64,000 nucleotides of DNA from Thermococcus stetteri (GCF_017873335.1 NZ_JAGGKB010000001.1:372001-436000), one strand, 5' to 3'; numbered from the stretch's first letter, positions 16,657 to 25,643 are shown. Notes: generated from the letters alone by a model not told the origin. Numbers and translations are program-made.

Positions 16657-17571
16657 CTAACTCAGTGCCATGTTTATTATGGTCTCGCCGATGTTCTCAA
16701 GGTACTCAAGGATTCTGCGGTAGCTCTCCATTGCTATTGACCTGTGGTAGTCTATGGACTTTATCTCCTCCTTAAGTTCCAGCATGAGCTTGTCCACTTT
16801 CATAAGGTCCCTCTCCTCGATCTGGTCAAGCATCTGGCTGAACTTTTCCCTGAGGTAAGGAACGTTTATCCTGTCCGGATTCTCGGCTATTCTTATGAGA
16901 TGGTCGCCGATCCTCTCGATGTTGCGCACTATGAAGAGTATGCCGATTAGGTCAAAGGCCCGCCGTATTATGCCGCTCTCTTCGGTGACACCGTGTTTGG
17001 TCAAGAGCCTGCTGACAGTCCTAATTATTAGGAAGTAGAACCTGTCAAGCTCGTTTTCAAGGTCGTTAATGTCCCTGAGGATTTCTTCGTTTTCCGGAGA
17101 TTGAATGAGAAGCTCGATGTCGCCGAGCATTGAAAGGACCAGGGAGCGTATCCTGTTCAAAAGCTCCGCCAGATTCACCTCATCCTCATCGAGGAGGCTC
17201 TTGGCCACTATCCTCATCGGCTCATCCAAGATTATCTCAACTCCTGGAAGGCTCTGGAGGGTCTTCCTCAGCTTAACCTTGTATATGGGCATCTCCTCTG
17301 TGAGGTTTATCTCAAGGACGTCGTAGCCCTGGATGTAAGCAGAGATGACGAGCCTTATTGCCATGTCTGGCGAGTACTTTTTTGAAATGCTCAGAACCTT
17401 CTTCTCGCTTACCTCTCTAACCTCCCTTGGGAATATCGTTATGCTACCATCGGGGTTCACAACGAGCGGGACGGCATCGCCCTGCTTGAGGTTGTTCATC
17501 TTAACCCATTTTTTTGGGAGCGATATTATGTAGGAGCTTCTGCCAGTAAACTGAATCTTCCTGAACTCCAT
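16657..17571 (-). CDS. PhoU domain protein with N-terminal AbrB-type DNA-binding domain
   Basis: A 304-residue protein. Residues 1-50 (RKIQFTGRSSYIISLPKKWV...LKQGDAVPLVV) form a swapped-hairpin AbrB/SpoVT fold; residues about 115-300 are a PhoU-like helical bundle with ENELDRFYFLIIRTVSRLL and RNIERIGDHLIRIAENP (metal-binding acidic motif). Such fusions are archaeal phosphate-uptake regulators. No pst transporter is adjacent. A separate gene: 52 bases from the asparaginase gene and 77 from the next. Confidence 0.87.
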   Translation of the reverse strand: MEFRKIQFTGRSSYIISLPKKWVKMNNLKQGDAVPLVVNPDGSITIFPREVREVSEKKVLSISKKYSPDMAIRLVISAYIQGYDVLEINLTEEMPIYKVKLRKTLQSLPGVEIILDEPMRIVAKSLLDEDEVNLAELLNRIRSLVLSMLGDIELLIQSPENEEILRDINDLENELDRFYFLIIRTVSRLLTKHGVTEESGIIRRAFDLIGILFIVRNIERIGDHLIRIAENPDRINVPYLREKFSQMLDQIEERDLMKVDKLMLELKEEIKSIDYHRSIAMESYRRILEYLENIGETIINMALS

Positions 17572-17648
17572 ATTGACTCACCCCATCTATATAGCAACTA
17601 CAAGAAGAACGGAGGAGATATAAAGGTTGTGGAAAAATATGGAAACGT

Positions 17649-18233
17649 TCACTCTTTTGAAAGCTCGATCCCTCTCTCAAAGGCCCTGAAGTTCATCTCC
17701 CAGAGCTTCTCTCTGAGGGTCAGCTTGATGCCCTCGATAATGCTCTCCTTCTTGAGGGGCACGAGGCCCTTTCCGAAGGCGTAGCCGAGCATAAGAACGC
17801 CAAGGGTTCTTGGGTTTATCTTGTCGGCCTCTTTCTGGAAATTAAGCATGTCAACCGGACAAATCCGACCTATTGCCTCCTTTATCTCTCCAAGCTCCGG
17901 GTAGCGCTCCTTCCCGACGAGGGTTGTGGCGGTGTGTATTGGATAGGCGTTTATTATCGAGTAGCTCTTCCTGCTCAGGAAGCGGGCGTTCCTCAGGGCT
18001 TCCGCCGGCTCGAGGGCAAGCATTAAATCCGCTTCGCCCTCCTCAATGAGTGGGGAGTACACTTCCTCACCGAAGCGGAGATAGCTCAGGACACTCCCGT
18101 AGCGCTGGCTCATTCCGAGCGTCTCGCCGATTCTGACGTTGTAACCTTCTACCATGGCCGCGTTCCCGACTATGCGAGAGAGCGTTAGACCACCCTGACC
18201 GCCCACGCCGGTTATGATGAGGTTGAACTCCAT
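17649..18233 (-). CDS. Stand-alone 2-oxoacid:ferredoxin oxidoreductase gamma-type subunit (IorB-like)
   Basis: A 194-residue protein of the POR/IOR gamma domain: MEFNLIITGVGGQGGLTLSRIVGNAA at the start and GETLGMSQRYGSV, typical of indolepyruvate:ferredoxin oxidoreductase beta subunits. These enzymes oxidatively decarboxylate 2-oxoacids made from amino acids and reduce ferredoxin. No alpha subunit (TPP-binding) gene is near, so it is either the partner of a distant iorA or a paralogue of unknown role. ATG 18233 with GGTGG upstream is used; the longer frame to 18266 is less likely. Confidence 0.85.
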   Translation of the reverse strand: MEFNLIITGVGGQGGLTLSRIVGNAAMVEGYNVRIGETLGMSQRYGSVLSYLRFGEEVYSPLIEEGEADLMLALEPAEALRNARFLSRKSYSIINAYPIHTATTLVGKERYPELGEIKEAIGRICPVDMLNFQKEADKINPRTLGVLMLGYAFGKGLVPLKKESIIEGIKLTLREKLWEMNFRAFERGIELSKE

Positions 18234-18292
18234 TTCCACCACCGGGAAAAGTTTGAGAAGAAACATAAAAACCTAAGCTCAAAAAAGTTCGG

Positions 18293-19444
18293 TCAGATTA
18301 TTAGTTTCTCGAATATCCTGAGCTTTTCCCTCTCCTTCAGCTTGACCCAGTCAAAGATGGAGCCTGAGCTTTCCCTCAGCCTGAGGGTCTCAACGAGCTC
18401 CCTGTATTTTCCACCTGCAATGCCGTTCGCTATTACAGCGCTTCCCTCTGCCGCTTCCTTCGCCCTTGCCCGACTCTCGAGCTTGAGAACATCAACGGAG
18501 AAGCCGTAGCCTTCGAAGGCCTCCTCAAGTGCAGCCTTGACGTCCCTGAAGAACTCTGGAATCCTCGAGAAACGGCCGCTCAGGTAGATCGAATCTGGCT
18601 TTACAGAGGAGAGCAGGGCAAAGACGTCCTTGACTACGGCCTCTATCATAGCCTCGTAGCCCTCTCTTACTTTCCCGTCTTCCTTTGCCAGCCTGACGAA
18701 CTCCTCGGGGGAGACGCTGAAGGGGTCTACTCCAGCCACGTAGGCCACTCCACCCTGGAAGAGCACCATCTTCCCAAAGTCCTCAAGGGCGTTCGCCAGG
18801 GCATAGGCCAGCTCGCCGTCCATGAAGCCCATTCCTAGGTAGCCCGGGAATCCAGCGGTGCCGGCCATTCCGTCAACGATCTGGCCGTTCTTAACTGCCA
18901 TTGCGGAAGTATAGGCGAAGCCTATCTCGACTGCTATGAGGTTGGTCTCGGAATAGGGCACTCCCTTCCTCTCCGCCTCCCTGACGATGGATAGAGCCGC
19001 GGTGAAGACCTTGTCAGCTGTGCCAAGGTCGATCCTGTTGGCCTTCCTCCACTCGGGAACCGTCGGGAGGTGTATGACTCCCGGGGTGAAGTAGATGTTC
19101 AAGTCTTCAGCTTCTCGCATCATGAGCATCAGTTCCCTGAGGCCAACTATCTTGAGCCTCCTCCTCACGTCGGCCTCCGTTATGAAAGTCGCCAGGGCTA
19201 TCTCGGCATCGGTGGCTTCCCTGGCGGGTTTTAAGGGAATTCCGTAGCCGCAGGAACCGACTATAGCGTCTATCTTCCCGCGTTCCTCCTGAACCTCCCT
19301 GAGAATGTCAATGATTATCCCCGGATTTTCAGTAACGCGGTTCCTGTCCACGGAAGCGTCTATTATGATTTCTCCGGTCTCGTCGTCGAAGCCGAAAATA
19401 TCCATACTCTTCGTTCCAGAGTCTATTCCAACCGCCTTAACCAT
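18293..19444 (-). CDS. DUF1464 family predicted acyl (butyrate-type) kinase
   Basis: A 383-residue protein of the ASKHA fold: VKAVGIDSGTKSMDIFGFD at the N-terminus is a phosphate-1 loop, IVGSCGYG, and SIYLSGRFSRIPEFF are further motifs. It matches DUF1464 (COG2441), labelled as predicted butyrate kinase by comparative genomics; activity is not shown as far as I know. The start is ATG 19444, eight bases into the end of the GHMP kinase gene (19437), with GGTGGTGCTGG just upstream. Translationally coupled to that gene. Confidence 0.82.
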   Translation of the reverse strand: MVKAVGIDSGTKSMDIFGFDDETGEIIIDASVDRNRVTENPGIIIDILREVQEERGKIDAIVGSCGYGIPLKPAREATDAEIALATFITEADVRRRLKIVGLRELMLMMREAEDLNIYFTPGVIHLPTVPEWRKANRIDLGTADKVFTAALSIVREAERKGVPYSETNLIAVEIGFAYTSAMAVKNGQIVDGMAGTAGFPGYLGMGFMDGELAYALANALEDFGKMVLFQGGVAYVAGVDPFSVSPEEFVRLAKEDGKVREGYEAMIEAVVKDVFALLSSVKPDSIYLSGRFSRIPEFFRDVKAALEEAFEGYGFSVDVLKLESRARAKEAAEGSAVIANGIAGGKYRELVETLRLRESSGSIFDWVKLKEREKLRIFEKLII

Positions 19445-20393
19445 CCAGCACCACCATCCCCCTGTTGTCGGCCTTCGTGACGAAAACCTCACCACCATCT
19501 CCGTTTTCCCTCAGGAAGACTTCAACCTCTGCCTTGAGCCTTTCAGCCTGCTCAATACCATCAACAAGGCCGTAGAAAGTCGGTCCCCAGCTTGTCTGGC
19601 AGGCACAGTAGGCCCTATCGAGCATCAGCTTGATTCCCTCGTTCACGATGTCACAGCAGTAGACGTTCTCTTGGTAATCGCTCCAGAACTCGCCGAGTAG
19701 ATGGTTGAACTGGTAGAGGCCCTCTCCAAAGGTTTTAATGTCCCCCTCAACGAAGGCAGGAAGGATCTTCATGAGTACTATCCTTGAAAGCCTGTCGGCC
19801 AGCTCCGGCGGCATATTCTTCAGGTTTCCGAGTATCTCATCCTCCCTCTTCCTGACCTCTGCTAAAGCCTTTCTCGGCGTCTCCGGGATGGCAACCACGA
19901 AGAGCCAGTTATCGGGCATCTCCCCCCTAAATATCAGCGGGGGGACGACTTTTTCCCGCTTATCAACCGGGAAGCCGGCCTCGTAGATGAAGCCTCCCAC
20001 TTTAACAGCGTAGAAGCCCAGAGCGGTTATCAAACCCCTGCGCATGGCCAAAGCAACGTCCTCAAGCGACAGGCCGAGGCCGTAAAGTTTGGATATGGCC
20101 GCCCCCAGGGTTAGCGCAAGGGTCGTGTGAAAACCAATCCCAACCCACTTGGGTATGTACCTGTGAACTGTGATCTCAACGGGTGGAAACTCATAAGCCT
20201 CTCTAAAGCGGTTTAAAAACTTCAAAGCGTCGTTGTCGTTCGAACGATCCCTATCAGACTTCCTAACTTCAACCTCCAGAGAAGGAGTCTCAATGGCAAA
20301 ACCAACGGTCCCGTAGAGCCTCCCCATGTCGCCGCTGAGGTCGGGGTTTCCGGTATGAAGATGGGCTGGTGCTCTGATCCTGATCGAATCCAC
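19437..20393 (-). CDS. Beta-RFAP synthase family protein (GHMP kinase fold)
   Basis: A 318-residue protein with N-terminal IRIRAPAHLHTGNPDLSG and a glycine-rich PKWVGIGFHTTLALTLG, matching beta-ribofuranosylaminobenzene 5'-phosphate synthase, which joins p-hydroxybenzoate (or pABA) to PRPP in methanopterin-type cofactor synthesis. Cys pairs (YCCDIV, AYCACQTSWGPTFYG) lie near the C-terminus. Thermococcales make a pterin of this class. GTG 20393 is the start, with GGGAGGTG upstream. Related kinases cannot be fully excluded. A PRPP synthase gene lies elsewhere in the window. Confidence 0.87.
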   Translation of the reverse strand: MDSIRIRAPAHLHTGNPDLSGDMGRLYGTVGFAIETPSLEVEVRKSDRDRSNDNDALKFLNRFREAYEFPPVEITVHRYIPKWVGIGFHTTLALTLGAAISKLYGLGLSLEDVALAMRRGLITALGFYAVKVGGFIYEAGFPVDKREKVVPPLIFRGEMPDNWLFVVAIPETPRKALAEVRKREDEILGNLKNMPPELADRLSRIVLMKILPAFVEGDIKTFGEGLYQFNHLLGEFWSDYQENVYCCDIVNEGIKLMLDRAYCACQTSWGPTFYGLVDGIEQAERLKAEVEVFLRENGDGGEVFVTKADNRGMVVLDG

Positions 20394-20449
20394 CCAACAT
20401 CACCTCCCCCAGGGACTCATTACGGCCCGTTAAAAACCTACCCGAGTTA

Positions 20450-20459
20450 GGTATATAAG
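20450..20459 (+). promoter_or_regulatory. TATA box of the methyltransferase gene
   Basis: GGTATATAAG lies 23-32 bases before ATG 20482, implying a leaderless or nearly leaderless mRNA; only a weak ribosome site is present. Confidence 0.65.
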
Positions 20460-20481
20460 GTCTCAAAACAAACCTGCCAAC

Positions 20482-21168
20482 ATGGGGTTTGTAGAGTACT
20501 ACTCAGCATTTAAAGCCTACAGCGACATAAACTCCGACGAGTACAGGAAGAGGATAGAGAACATAGAGCCGCTACTCATGAAGTTCATGAAGACGAGGGG
20601 CAGAGTTCTCGACCTCGCCTGCGGTGTTGGGGGCTTCTCGTTCCTTCTAGAGGACCTCGGGTTTGAGGTAGTTGGCCTTGATAACAGCAAGTTTATGCTG
20701 GAAAAGGCCAGGGAGTTTGCGAAAGAGAGGGAGTCTCGTGTAGAGTTCATCGAGGGTGACGCGAGGCAGCTCCCATTCGAAAACGACAGCTTTGACTACG
20801 TACTCTTCATAGACAGCCTCGTGCACTTCGAGCCACCTGAGCTGAGCAGGGTATTCAGAGAGGCCGCAAGGGTGTTGAAACCGGGAGGGAGGTTCATACT
20901 TCAGTTCACGGACCTAAGGACGCTCCTTCCCGTACTCATGAACGGCCAGGTAGTGGGTGCTGAGTACTGGGTAAACAAGGTTCTGCCGGATCCGGAAGAA
21001 AAGACCGTCGTCATAGAATTCCAGAGCGAAAAGGACTCGTTCAGAGTGAGGTTCAACGTCTGGGGTAAGGTAGCGGTGGAACTGCTTGCGAAGCTCTACT
21101 TCAGGAAAATAGGGGAAGAAAAGCTGAACGAGCACTCCTACTTCCAGGTCTATGAGCCAAAGAAATAG
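20482..21168 (+). CDS. Class I SAM-dependent methyltransferase
   Basis: A 228-residue methyltransferase: motif I VLDLACGVGGFSFLLEDLGFEVVGLD at about residues 41-66, motif II VEFIEGDARQLPFENDSFDYVLFIDSLVHF, and ARVLKPGGRFIL. It belongs to the Methyltransf_11/25 (UbiE-like) group; the substrate is unknown. It is a single gene, convergent with lysS (6 bases between stops). Predicted cytosolic. Confidence 0.85.
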   Translation: MGFVEYYSAFKAYSDINSDEYRKRIENIEPLLMKFMKTRGRVLDLACGVGGFSFLLEDLGFEVVGLDNSKFMLEKAREFAKERESRVEFIEGDARQLPFENDSFDYVLFIDSLVHFEPPELSRVFREAARVLKPGGRFILQFTDLRTLLPVLMNGQVVGAEYWVNKVLPDPEEKTVVIEFQSEKDSFRVRFNVWGKVAVELLAKLYFRKIGEEKLNEHSYFQVYEPKK

Positions 21169-21174
21169 AGGGGC

Positions 21175-22755
21175 TTAACCCTCCAGCCTCAGCCTCTTAA
21201 TGACGAACTCCCTGTCGAGGGAAGCCAGGAACGGTGCCAGCCTCGGCCCCCTGTCCTTGCCGATGAAGACGTTGTATAGTGCCTTGAACCACTCCCTGCT
21301 CGGAATCCCGCGCTTCTTTGCAGTGTCGAAGATGGCGTTGTTCAGCTCATCGACGCTAAACCTCTCGTGCTCCTCAATCCAATTGGCAACTTCGAGCATG
21401 GCTTCTCTGATCTCCTGCCTGAGCTCGATCTCAGGCGGCTTTTCGAGGAGAGAGAACTTAACCTCCTCCGGCGCGTACTTCTCGACCCAGTTCCTGGCCA
21501 GGCGTATGCGGAGCTTTATCCTCTCGATGTCCTTATCGGTGAGGTTCTCTGGGACGTGGCCCTGCTCCTGAAGAACCTTTATTATCCCGTCCTCGTCGAG
21601 GTGCGGCATCTGAACGAGAGTAACCAGGAAGCGGAAGGGTGCCTGTGCCACCAGCCTCTCCGGGAGCTTCGGCATCGAAAGCTCATACGTCCTCTTCAGC
21701 TCCTCCTCTTCCTCCGGGTTCTTGGCGTGCTCGAGGCCGAAGTATATCCTCTCGACCTTGTCGAACTCGTCGTAGAGGTTGAGAAGACCGAGGCCGAGGT
21801 CTATCTTGAGCTCCTTGTTCGGACGAGCCTTCGCGTAGATGAAGCGGATTATCCCAGGTTCGAGAACCTCGTAGAGGTCGCTGAGCAGGATGACGTTGCC
21901 CTTTGAACCGCTCATCTTGCCCTTCTGGCCCTTTATGCCGACGAACTCGTACATGAGAGTGAGCGGGGCCTTCCAGCCGAAGACCTTCTCAGCTATCTCC
22001 TTCCCTGTGTCGTAGGAGCTCCCAGCGGCGAGGTGATCCTTACCAGCGGGCTCGAAGTCAACCCTGAAGTGGGCCCACCTCATCGGCCAGTCAACACGCC
22101 AGCGGAGCTTAACGTTGCCTTCCCTTATGTCCGTCTCGCCTTCGGCGCCGCAGTGGGAGCACTTGTAGGTTACCTTCCACTCACCGTCCCAGGATACAAA
22201 CTCGGCTTCCCTTCTGCAGTGTGGGCAATAGACCATGACCGGCTGCCATAATTCCTCGAGTGGTGGCTGTTTTGCTATCTCCCTGTATTTGTCGAGGATG
22301 GCCTTTATCTCGTCCCTCTTCTCGAGGGCGAGCCTTATCTCCTCGGCGTACTCGCCGCTCTTATACAGCTCGCTCGCGTGAAGGAAGTCAGCCTCGATGC
22401 CGAGCTTCGAGACCTCCTCCTCGAAGAGGCTCATGAAGTGGTCTGCGTAGCTCTCATGACAGCTCCAGGGGTCTGGGACCTCGCGGACTGGCTTCGTGAG
22501 GTGCTCCTTCCACTCCTGCGGGACGTTCTTGGGGACCTTCCTAAAGCGGTCGTAGTCGTCCCACATGTGGATGTGGCGAACCTTCTTGCCTCTGTCCCTC
22601 AAAGCGTGCCCAACGATGTAAGCGGTAAAGAACTCGCGGAAGTTGCCTATGTGAACGTAACCGCTCGGGGTTATCCCGCTCTCGACGACGTACTCCTCCT
22701 TGTCGCCCCTTTCCCTGATGATCTTCTCGGCCATGTAGTCAGCCCAGTGAACCAT
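21175..22755 (-). CDS. lysS: Lysyl-tRNA synthetase, class I
   Basis: A 526-residue class I LysRS, the archaeal type unrelated to the bacterial/eukaryotic class II enzyme. Motifs: HIGH-type HIGN in [14 protein letters not shown], and KMSKS-type KMSGS in [13 protein letters not shown] zinc-ribbon insertion has CPHC and CSHC pairs in the middle of the protein. It charges tRNA-Lys. ATG 22755 (MVHWADYM) has GGTGG at five bases; the GTG at 22764 is less likely. Single gene with its promoter in 22756-22830. Confidence 0.96.
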   Translation of the reverse strand: MVHWADYMAEKIIRERGDKEEYVVESGITPSGYVHIGNFREFFTAYIVGHALRDRGKKVRHIHMWDDYDRFRKVPKNVPQEWKEHLTKPVREVPDPWSCHESYADHFMSLFEEEVSKLGIEADFLHASELYKSGEYAEEIRLALEKRDEIKAILDKYREIAKQPPLEELWQPVMVYCPHCRREAEFVSWDGEWKVTYKCSHCGAEGETDIREGNVKLRWRVDWPMRWAHFRVDFEPAGKDHLAAGSSYDTGKEIAEKVFGWKAPLTLMYEFVGIKGQKGKMSGSKGNVILLSDLYEVLEPGIIRFIYAKARPNKELKIDLGLGLLNLYDEFDKVERIYFGLEHAKNPEEEEELKRTYELSMPKLPERLVAQAPFRFLVTLVQMPHLDEDGIIKVLQEQGHVPENLTDKDIERIKLRIRLARNWVEKYAPEEVKFSLLEKPPEIELRQEIREAMLEVANWIEEHERFSVDELNNAIFDTAKKRGIPSREWFKALYNVFIGKDRGPRLAPFLASLDREFVIKRLRLEG

Positions 22756-22830
22756 TTTCCCCACCGCGCTTAGCTCGGGAAAAGCCCTTTTAAGGTTACG
22801 GTCCTTTCAGAACTACTTTGCCGAGGGCAA

Positions 22831-22840
22831 AAGTTATAAG
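22831..22840 (+). promoter_or_regulatory. TATA box of the gene at 22887
   Basis: AAGTTATAAG lies 47-56 bases before the start codon at 22887; a second AT-rich run (CTTTAATAG) follows directly. Confidence 0.5.
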
Positions 22841-22886
22841 CTTTAATAGTAAGCATTAAACGACACAAAAATAAAAGGTGGTCGAG

Positions 22887-23756
22887 GTGGAAGTTGGACT
22901 GCTGAGGAGTCAGGTCTTCTTTCCAGCGTCGCTGGAGATACAGGAAGAGCTCCTGAAGGCTGGCTTTAAGGTGCCCTACGACAAGGAAAGCGGGAGAAAA
23001 ACGCCAGTTCCGGTCGTCGTCAGCTCAAGGGAGAGGAGAAAGGTTAGAGGGTTGCGGTTGCTGAAGGCAAAGGACTACGAAAGCGACAGGAAGTTTGCCC
23101 TCCTCCCAGAGGGGAAGGCAGTGCTCGAACTCGATGTAACTGAGAAGGGCTTTCTCATGCTGAAGCCAAAGCTTATGGAGTACCACCTTGAAGAGATGGG
23201 ATTCCTATCAGTACCGCCGCGGCTCTGGGGGACGTGGGCGAGCTTTTCGCTTCCATTTTCGGCGTATGAGAGCATCGTTGAAGAGCTCAGTGCCTTCAGA
23301 GATGACGCTAAAGGCATTCAGCTCGCTTCAAAGGGTTCTGGGAGCAGGATAGAGGTCCATGCCTACAAGGGAAGAAGCAGAAAAGACCTCGGAATACCCG
23401 TCTTTGGATATGCCCTGGGACTGCACGGGCTGACCCTAGCAGATGAGTACTTCAGGGAAAAGGCCAGAGAGAACGATGTTCCAGAGGAGAGGCTCCGCTA
23501 CCTAAAGCTCGGGCTGAAGAAGAGGAAGGAGACGAAAGCGGGCTTGAAAGTCGGAGTGGTCTGGGAAAACGGAAAGCCGACCGAGATAACCCTGAAGCTC
23601 ACGACCACAGAGCCGAGGGTGAGGATACAGGGGCTCTACGGAGAGTTGATCGGGAAGTCGAGGGGAGAGCTGACGAGAACAGATGACTGGTACGTTGTTG
23701 TACATGCTAGAGACTTCATAAACGCCCTTGAGGCAGTGCGTAAGGCCTTCGGATGA
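22887..23756 (+). CDS. Conserved hypothetical protein, function unknown
   Basis: A 289-residue soluble, basic protein I cannot assign. It contains alternating strands and charged helices, a tandem RERRKVRGLRLLKAKDYESDRKF stretch, and a C-terminal half with RYLKLGLKKRKETKAGLKVGV and EPRVRIQGLYGELIGKSRGEL. High lysine/arginine content suggests nucleic-acid contact, which is inference. GTG 22887 is chosen because GGTGG at 22877-22881 is correctly spaced; an in-frame GTG at 22878 would add three residues. It stands alone between lysS and the kinase-like membrane protein. Confidence 0.7.
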   Translation: MEVGLLRSQVFFPASLEIQEELLKAGFKVPYDKESGRKTPVPVVVSSRERRKVRGLRLLKAKDYESDRKFALLPEGKAVLELDVTEKGFLMLKPKLMEYHLEEMGFLSVPPRLWGTWASFSLPFSAYESIVEELSAFRDDAKGIQLASKGSGSRIEVHAYKGRSRKDLGIPVFGYALGLHGLTLADEYFREKARENDVPEERLRYLKLGLKKRKETKAGLKVGVVWENGKPTEITLKLTTTEPRVRIQGLYGELIGKSRGELTRTDDWYVVVHARDFINALEAVRKAFG

Positions 23757-23760
23757 GCAA

Positions 23761-23770
23761 GGTATATAAC
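23761..23770 (+). promoter_or_regulatory. TATA box of the dolichol/phytol kinase-like gene
   Basis: GGTATATAAC lies 35-44 bases before GTG 23805, directly after the stop of the preceding gene. Confidence 0.6.
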
Positions 23771-23804
23771 CCTCTCACACGCTTTTCATCTTTGGTGGGA
23801 TAGG

Positions 23805-24416
23805 GTGGACTTTAGCTGGGTTCCCTACGCACTCATCGGGGCCGCTATCATAGTTGGGACCATCTGGCTTACAAAGTACCCCGGACAGGATTTGGCCTGG
23901 GTGAACAGGAAGCTCATACACTTCAGCATTGTGCCCGCGATCTTGATGTTCTACTATGGGTTCATTCCGAAGGGCATATTCGCACTAGCGGCCTTTGCAT
24001 TCGGTCTGGTTCAGCTCTGGCCCCACCTAAAGCGGAGTGAATTCTCGTGGTATCAGCTCCAGAACAACTACGGTGAGGTGTTCTTCGCCTTCTCAGCCTC
24101 GGCGGTTTCAGTGCTCTTTCCGAGGGACTACGCGACTGCCCTTCTTCTGGCTATGGCGATAAGCGACGGGGTTACCGGGATGATCCGGCACTACTACTTC
24201 AAGCGGAACGGCTTCAACGTGAAGCTCAAAAAGCACTGGACAGGAAGCTTGGGCTATCTAATAACGGCCGTTATAATCGCGATTGCCCTTCTTGAAGGAG
24301 ACATGATAGGAAAAATAGGATGGGCGTTTGTACTCATGCTCGCCGAGTACCAGCCGTGGATAGATGACAACCTGGCAGTTCCCCTTGTTGGGTCGATTCT
24401 TTACATCCTCTACTGA
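23805..24416 (+). CDS. Polyprenol/phytol (dolichol) kinase-like membrane protein
   Basis: A 203-residue protein with about six membrane helices. It carries NRKLIHFSIVP, AISDGVTGMIRHYYF and KKHWTGSLGYLITA, the arrangement of the dolichol kinase/phytol kinase/CTP-dependent lipid kinase family (CDP-diglyceride synthase superfamily). Likely phosphorylates a polyprenol or other lipid alcohol with CTP; substrate unknown. GTG start at 23805 with AGGGTGG context. Convergent overlap of 7 bases with the DUF366 gene. Confidence 0.75.
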   Translation: MDFSWVPYALIGAAIIVGTIWLTKYPGQDLAWVNRKLIHFSIVPAILMFYYGFIPKGIFALAAFAFGLVQLWPHLKRSEFSWYQLQNNYGEVFFAFSASAVSVLFPRDYATALLLAMAISDGVTGMIRHYYFKRNGFNVKLKKHWTGSLGYLITAVIIAIALLEGDMIGKIGWAFVLMLAEYQPWIDDNLAVPLVGSILYILY

Positions 24417-24976
24417 GCCCACCTGACCTTGAGGCTGTCCTTCTTTACCTTGTTAAACTCCTCGACGAGTGCTCTCCCAGTTCTTTCCATAAACTTATCA
24501 ACGTCGGTTATTCCAAGCTCCTTCAGGCCTATCGCGTCAACACCCTCTGGAATTCCCCTAGCCTCAACGTTTATACCGATGTGTATCTTCACGCTAACCG
24601 GGGAAACGGTGGCTATCGAGATACTGAGCTTCTTTCCGTTCACATAGATGTCATCGCCCTTCCTTTCAGTCTTTACTCCGTATTCAGACAGAACCTCGCA
24701 CAGCTTCGCTATGAAAAGCTTCTGGAGCGTCGAGGCAAAGAGTGTGTTTACAAGGTCAAAAACCTCGATGATGTAGTGCACCATGTCGTCGCTCTTTATC
24801 TCCTTGCTCTGGCGGAGGTCTTCGATGTCAATCATCTCCTCAACTTTAACGTCGCACTTCCCTCGGAAGATCACTATCGAGTTTCCAAGGACTCCAAAGT
24901 TCCTGTAGGCCCAGTGGCTCTGGATAGCAGAGCCGTCGTAGTCTATTCTTTTGTCCTTGACGATGAGAAGTTCCAT
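24410..24976 (-). CDS. DUF366 family protein
   Basis: A 188-residue soluble protein matching DUF366: KRIDYDGSAIQSHWAYRNFG at the N-terminus, DDMVHYIIEVFD in the middle and KIHIGINVEARGIPEGVDAIGLKELG. The family is archaeal and uncharacterised; its core resembles enzymes that act on nucleotides or cofactors, but no activity is known to me. ATG 24976 has GAGGTGA upstream; the longer frame to 25024 would run far into the phosphatase gene. Co-transcribed with the phosphatase just upstream (11-base spacing). Confidence 0.75.
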   Translation of the reverse strand: MELLIVKDKRIDYDGSAIQSHWAYRNFGVLGNSIVIFRGKCDVKVEEMIDIEDLRQSKEIKSDDMVHYIIEVFDLVNTLFASTLQKLFIAKLCEVLSEYGVKTERKGDDIYVNGKKLSISIATVSPVSVKIHIGINVEARGIPEGVDAIGLKELGITDVDKFMERTGRALVEEFNKVKKDSLKVRWAQ

Positions 24977-24986
24977 TTCAATCACC

Positions 24987-25463
24987 TCAGTCCAGCTTTT
25001 CAAGGAGTTGTTTAAGCTCTTCAAAAGACTTTACATCCACCCACATGTGGATGAAGTCCACCTCGGGGAGCTCCCTCTTGATCTTGTCCATGTGAATTGC
25101 CCTGTCATCGACATAGATGACGTCATCGATGGTGTAGCCGATCGATTCGAGCTCTTCGATGGTTCTCCGTATCATGTCCGCCTTGTTGGGGTGTCCCTCG
25201 ATTTTCGGGAACAGGAAGTAGTCCCAGAGACCAAAGCCTTCGAGGATGGGCCTCACTCTTTCCTCCACGTTCCAGCTGGCTATTGAGAGGAGAAAGCGTT
25301 CGCTGGCCCAGTCAAGAAACTCGCGGACGCCTGGAAAAAGGTGCAGTTCCTCACCGTAGGCATCGACGAGGTAATCACCATGAAACTCGTAGGGCGGGGT
25401 AAGGCGGGAAGCATCCTCATGGTCCCATAGGGTTCCGTCCAAGTCGAGAACGAGAAGCCTCAT
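24987..25463 (-). CDS. Magnesium-dependent phosphatase-1 like HAD phosphatase
   Basis: A 158-residue HAD phosphatase with VLDLDGTLWDHEDASRL (nucleophile in DLDGT at residues 7-11), SIASWNVEERV for motif II and DVIYVDDRAIHMD for motif III, without a cap insert. The DGTLWDH motif is typical of the MDP-1/acid-phosphatase-like group, which dephosphorylates sugar phosphates or phosphotyrosine. It is the first gene of a two-gene unit with DUF366, followed downstream (leftward) by that gene. It starts 134 bases from the rRNA processing-stem arm. Confidence 0.85.
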   Translation of the reverse strand: MRLLVLDLDGTLWDHEDASRLTPPYEFHGDYLVDAYGEELHLFPGVREFLDWASERFLLSIASWNVEERVRPILEGFGLWDYFLFPKIEGHPNKADMIRRTIEELESIGYTIDDVIYVDDRAIHMDKIKRELPEVDFIHMWVDVKSFEELKQLLEKLD

Positions 25464-25597
25464 GACACCACCAGAAAAAGCTCCGCTGGAGAAAATTTAA
25501 CTGTTACTATCGGGAGCAACAGAATCCACAGGAGATTATATTGCAGTTGAACACATCAATCGCAAGGAGAACAGAATCTTCAGAAGAGTTATCACGC

Positions 25598-25643
25598 TGA
25601 GGGCCGTGCATAGGCGAGCTGGTCTCTCAGACGTCCCGCCCGG
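25598..25643 (-). other. 3' arm of pre-23S rRNA bulge-helix-bulge processing stem
   Basis: 25598-25624 (27 bases) is the exact reverse complement of 28679-28705. Next come TCT (25625-25627, bulge AGA in RNA), CAGA (25628-25631, central strand UCUG) and 25632-25643, which pairs perfectly with 28660-28671. In RNA this forms two long helices around a 4-bp helix (CAGG/UCUG, one G-U pair) with 3-nt bulges AAA and AGA: a canonical BHB cut site of the archaeal splicing endonuclease. Confidence 0.9.

Noticed and set aside
15738-16775. 345-codon plus-strand frame antisense to the asparaginase
   Set aside because: It is the shadow of a well-supported gene, has no ribosome site and no recognisable domain.
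25464-25597. 5S rRNA gene after 23S
   Set aside because: No 5S-like sequence is present in the 134 bases downstream; Thermococcales 5S genes are usually unlinked.
25540-25597. C/D-box-like elements (GTGATAA, CTGA) on the minus strand after 23S
   Set aside because: The C box is imperfect, the CTGA is only five bases away and no second box pair exists.
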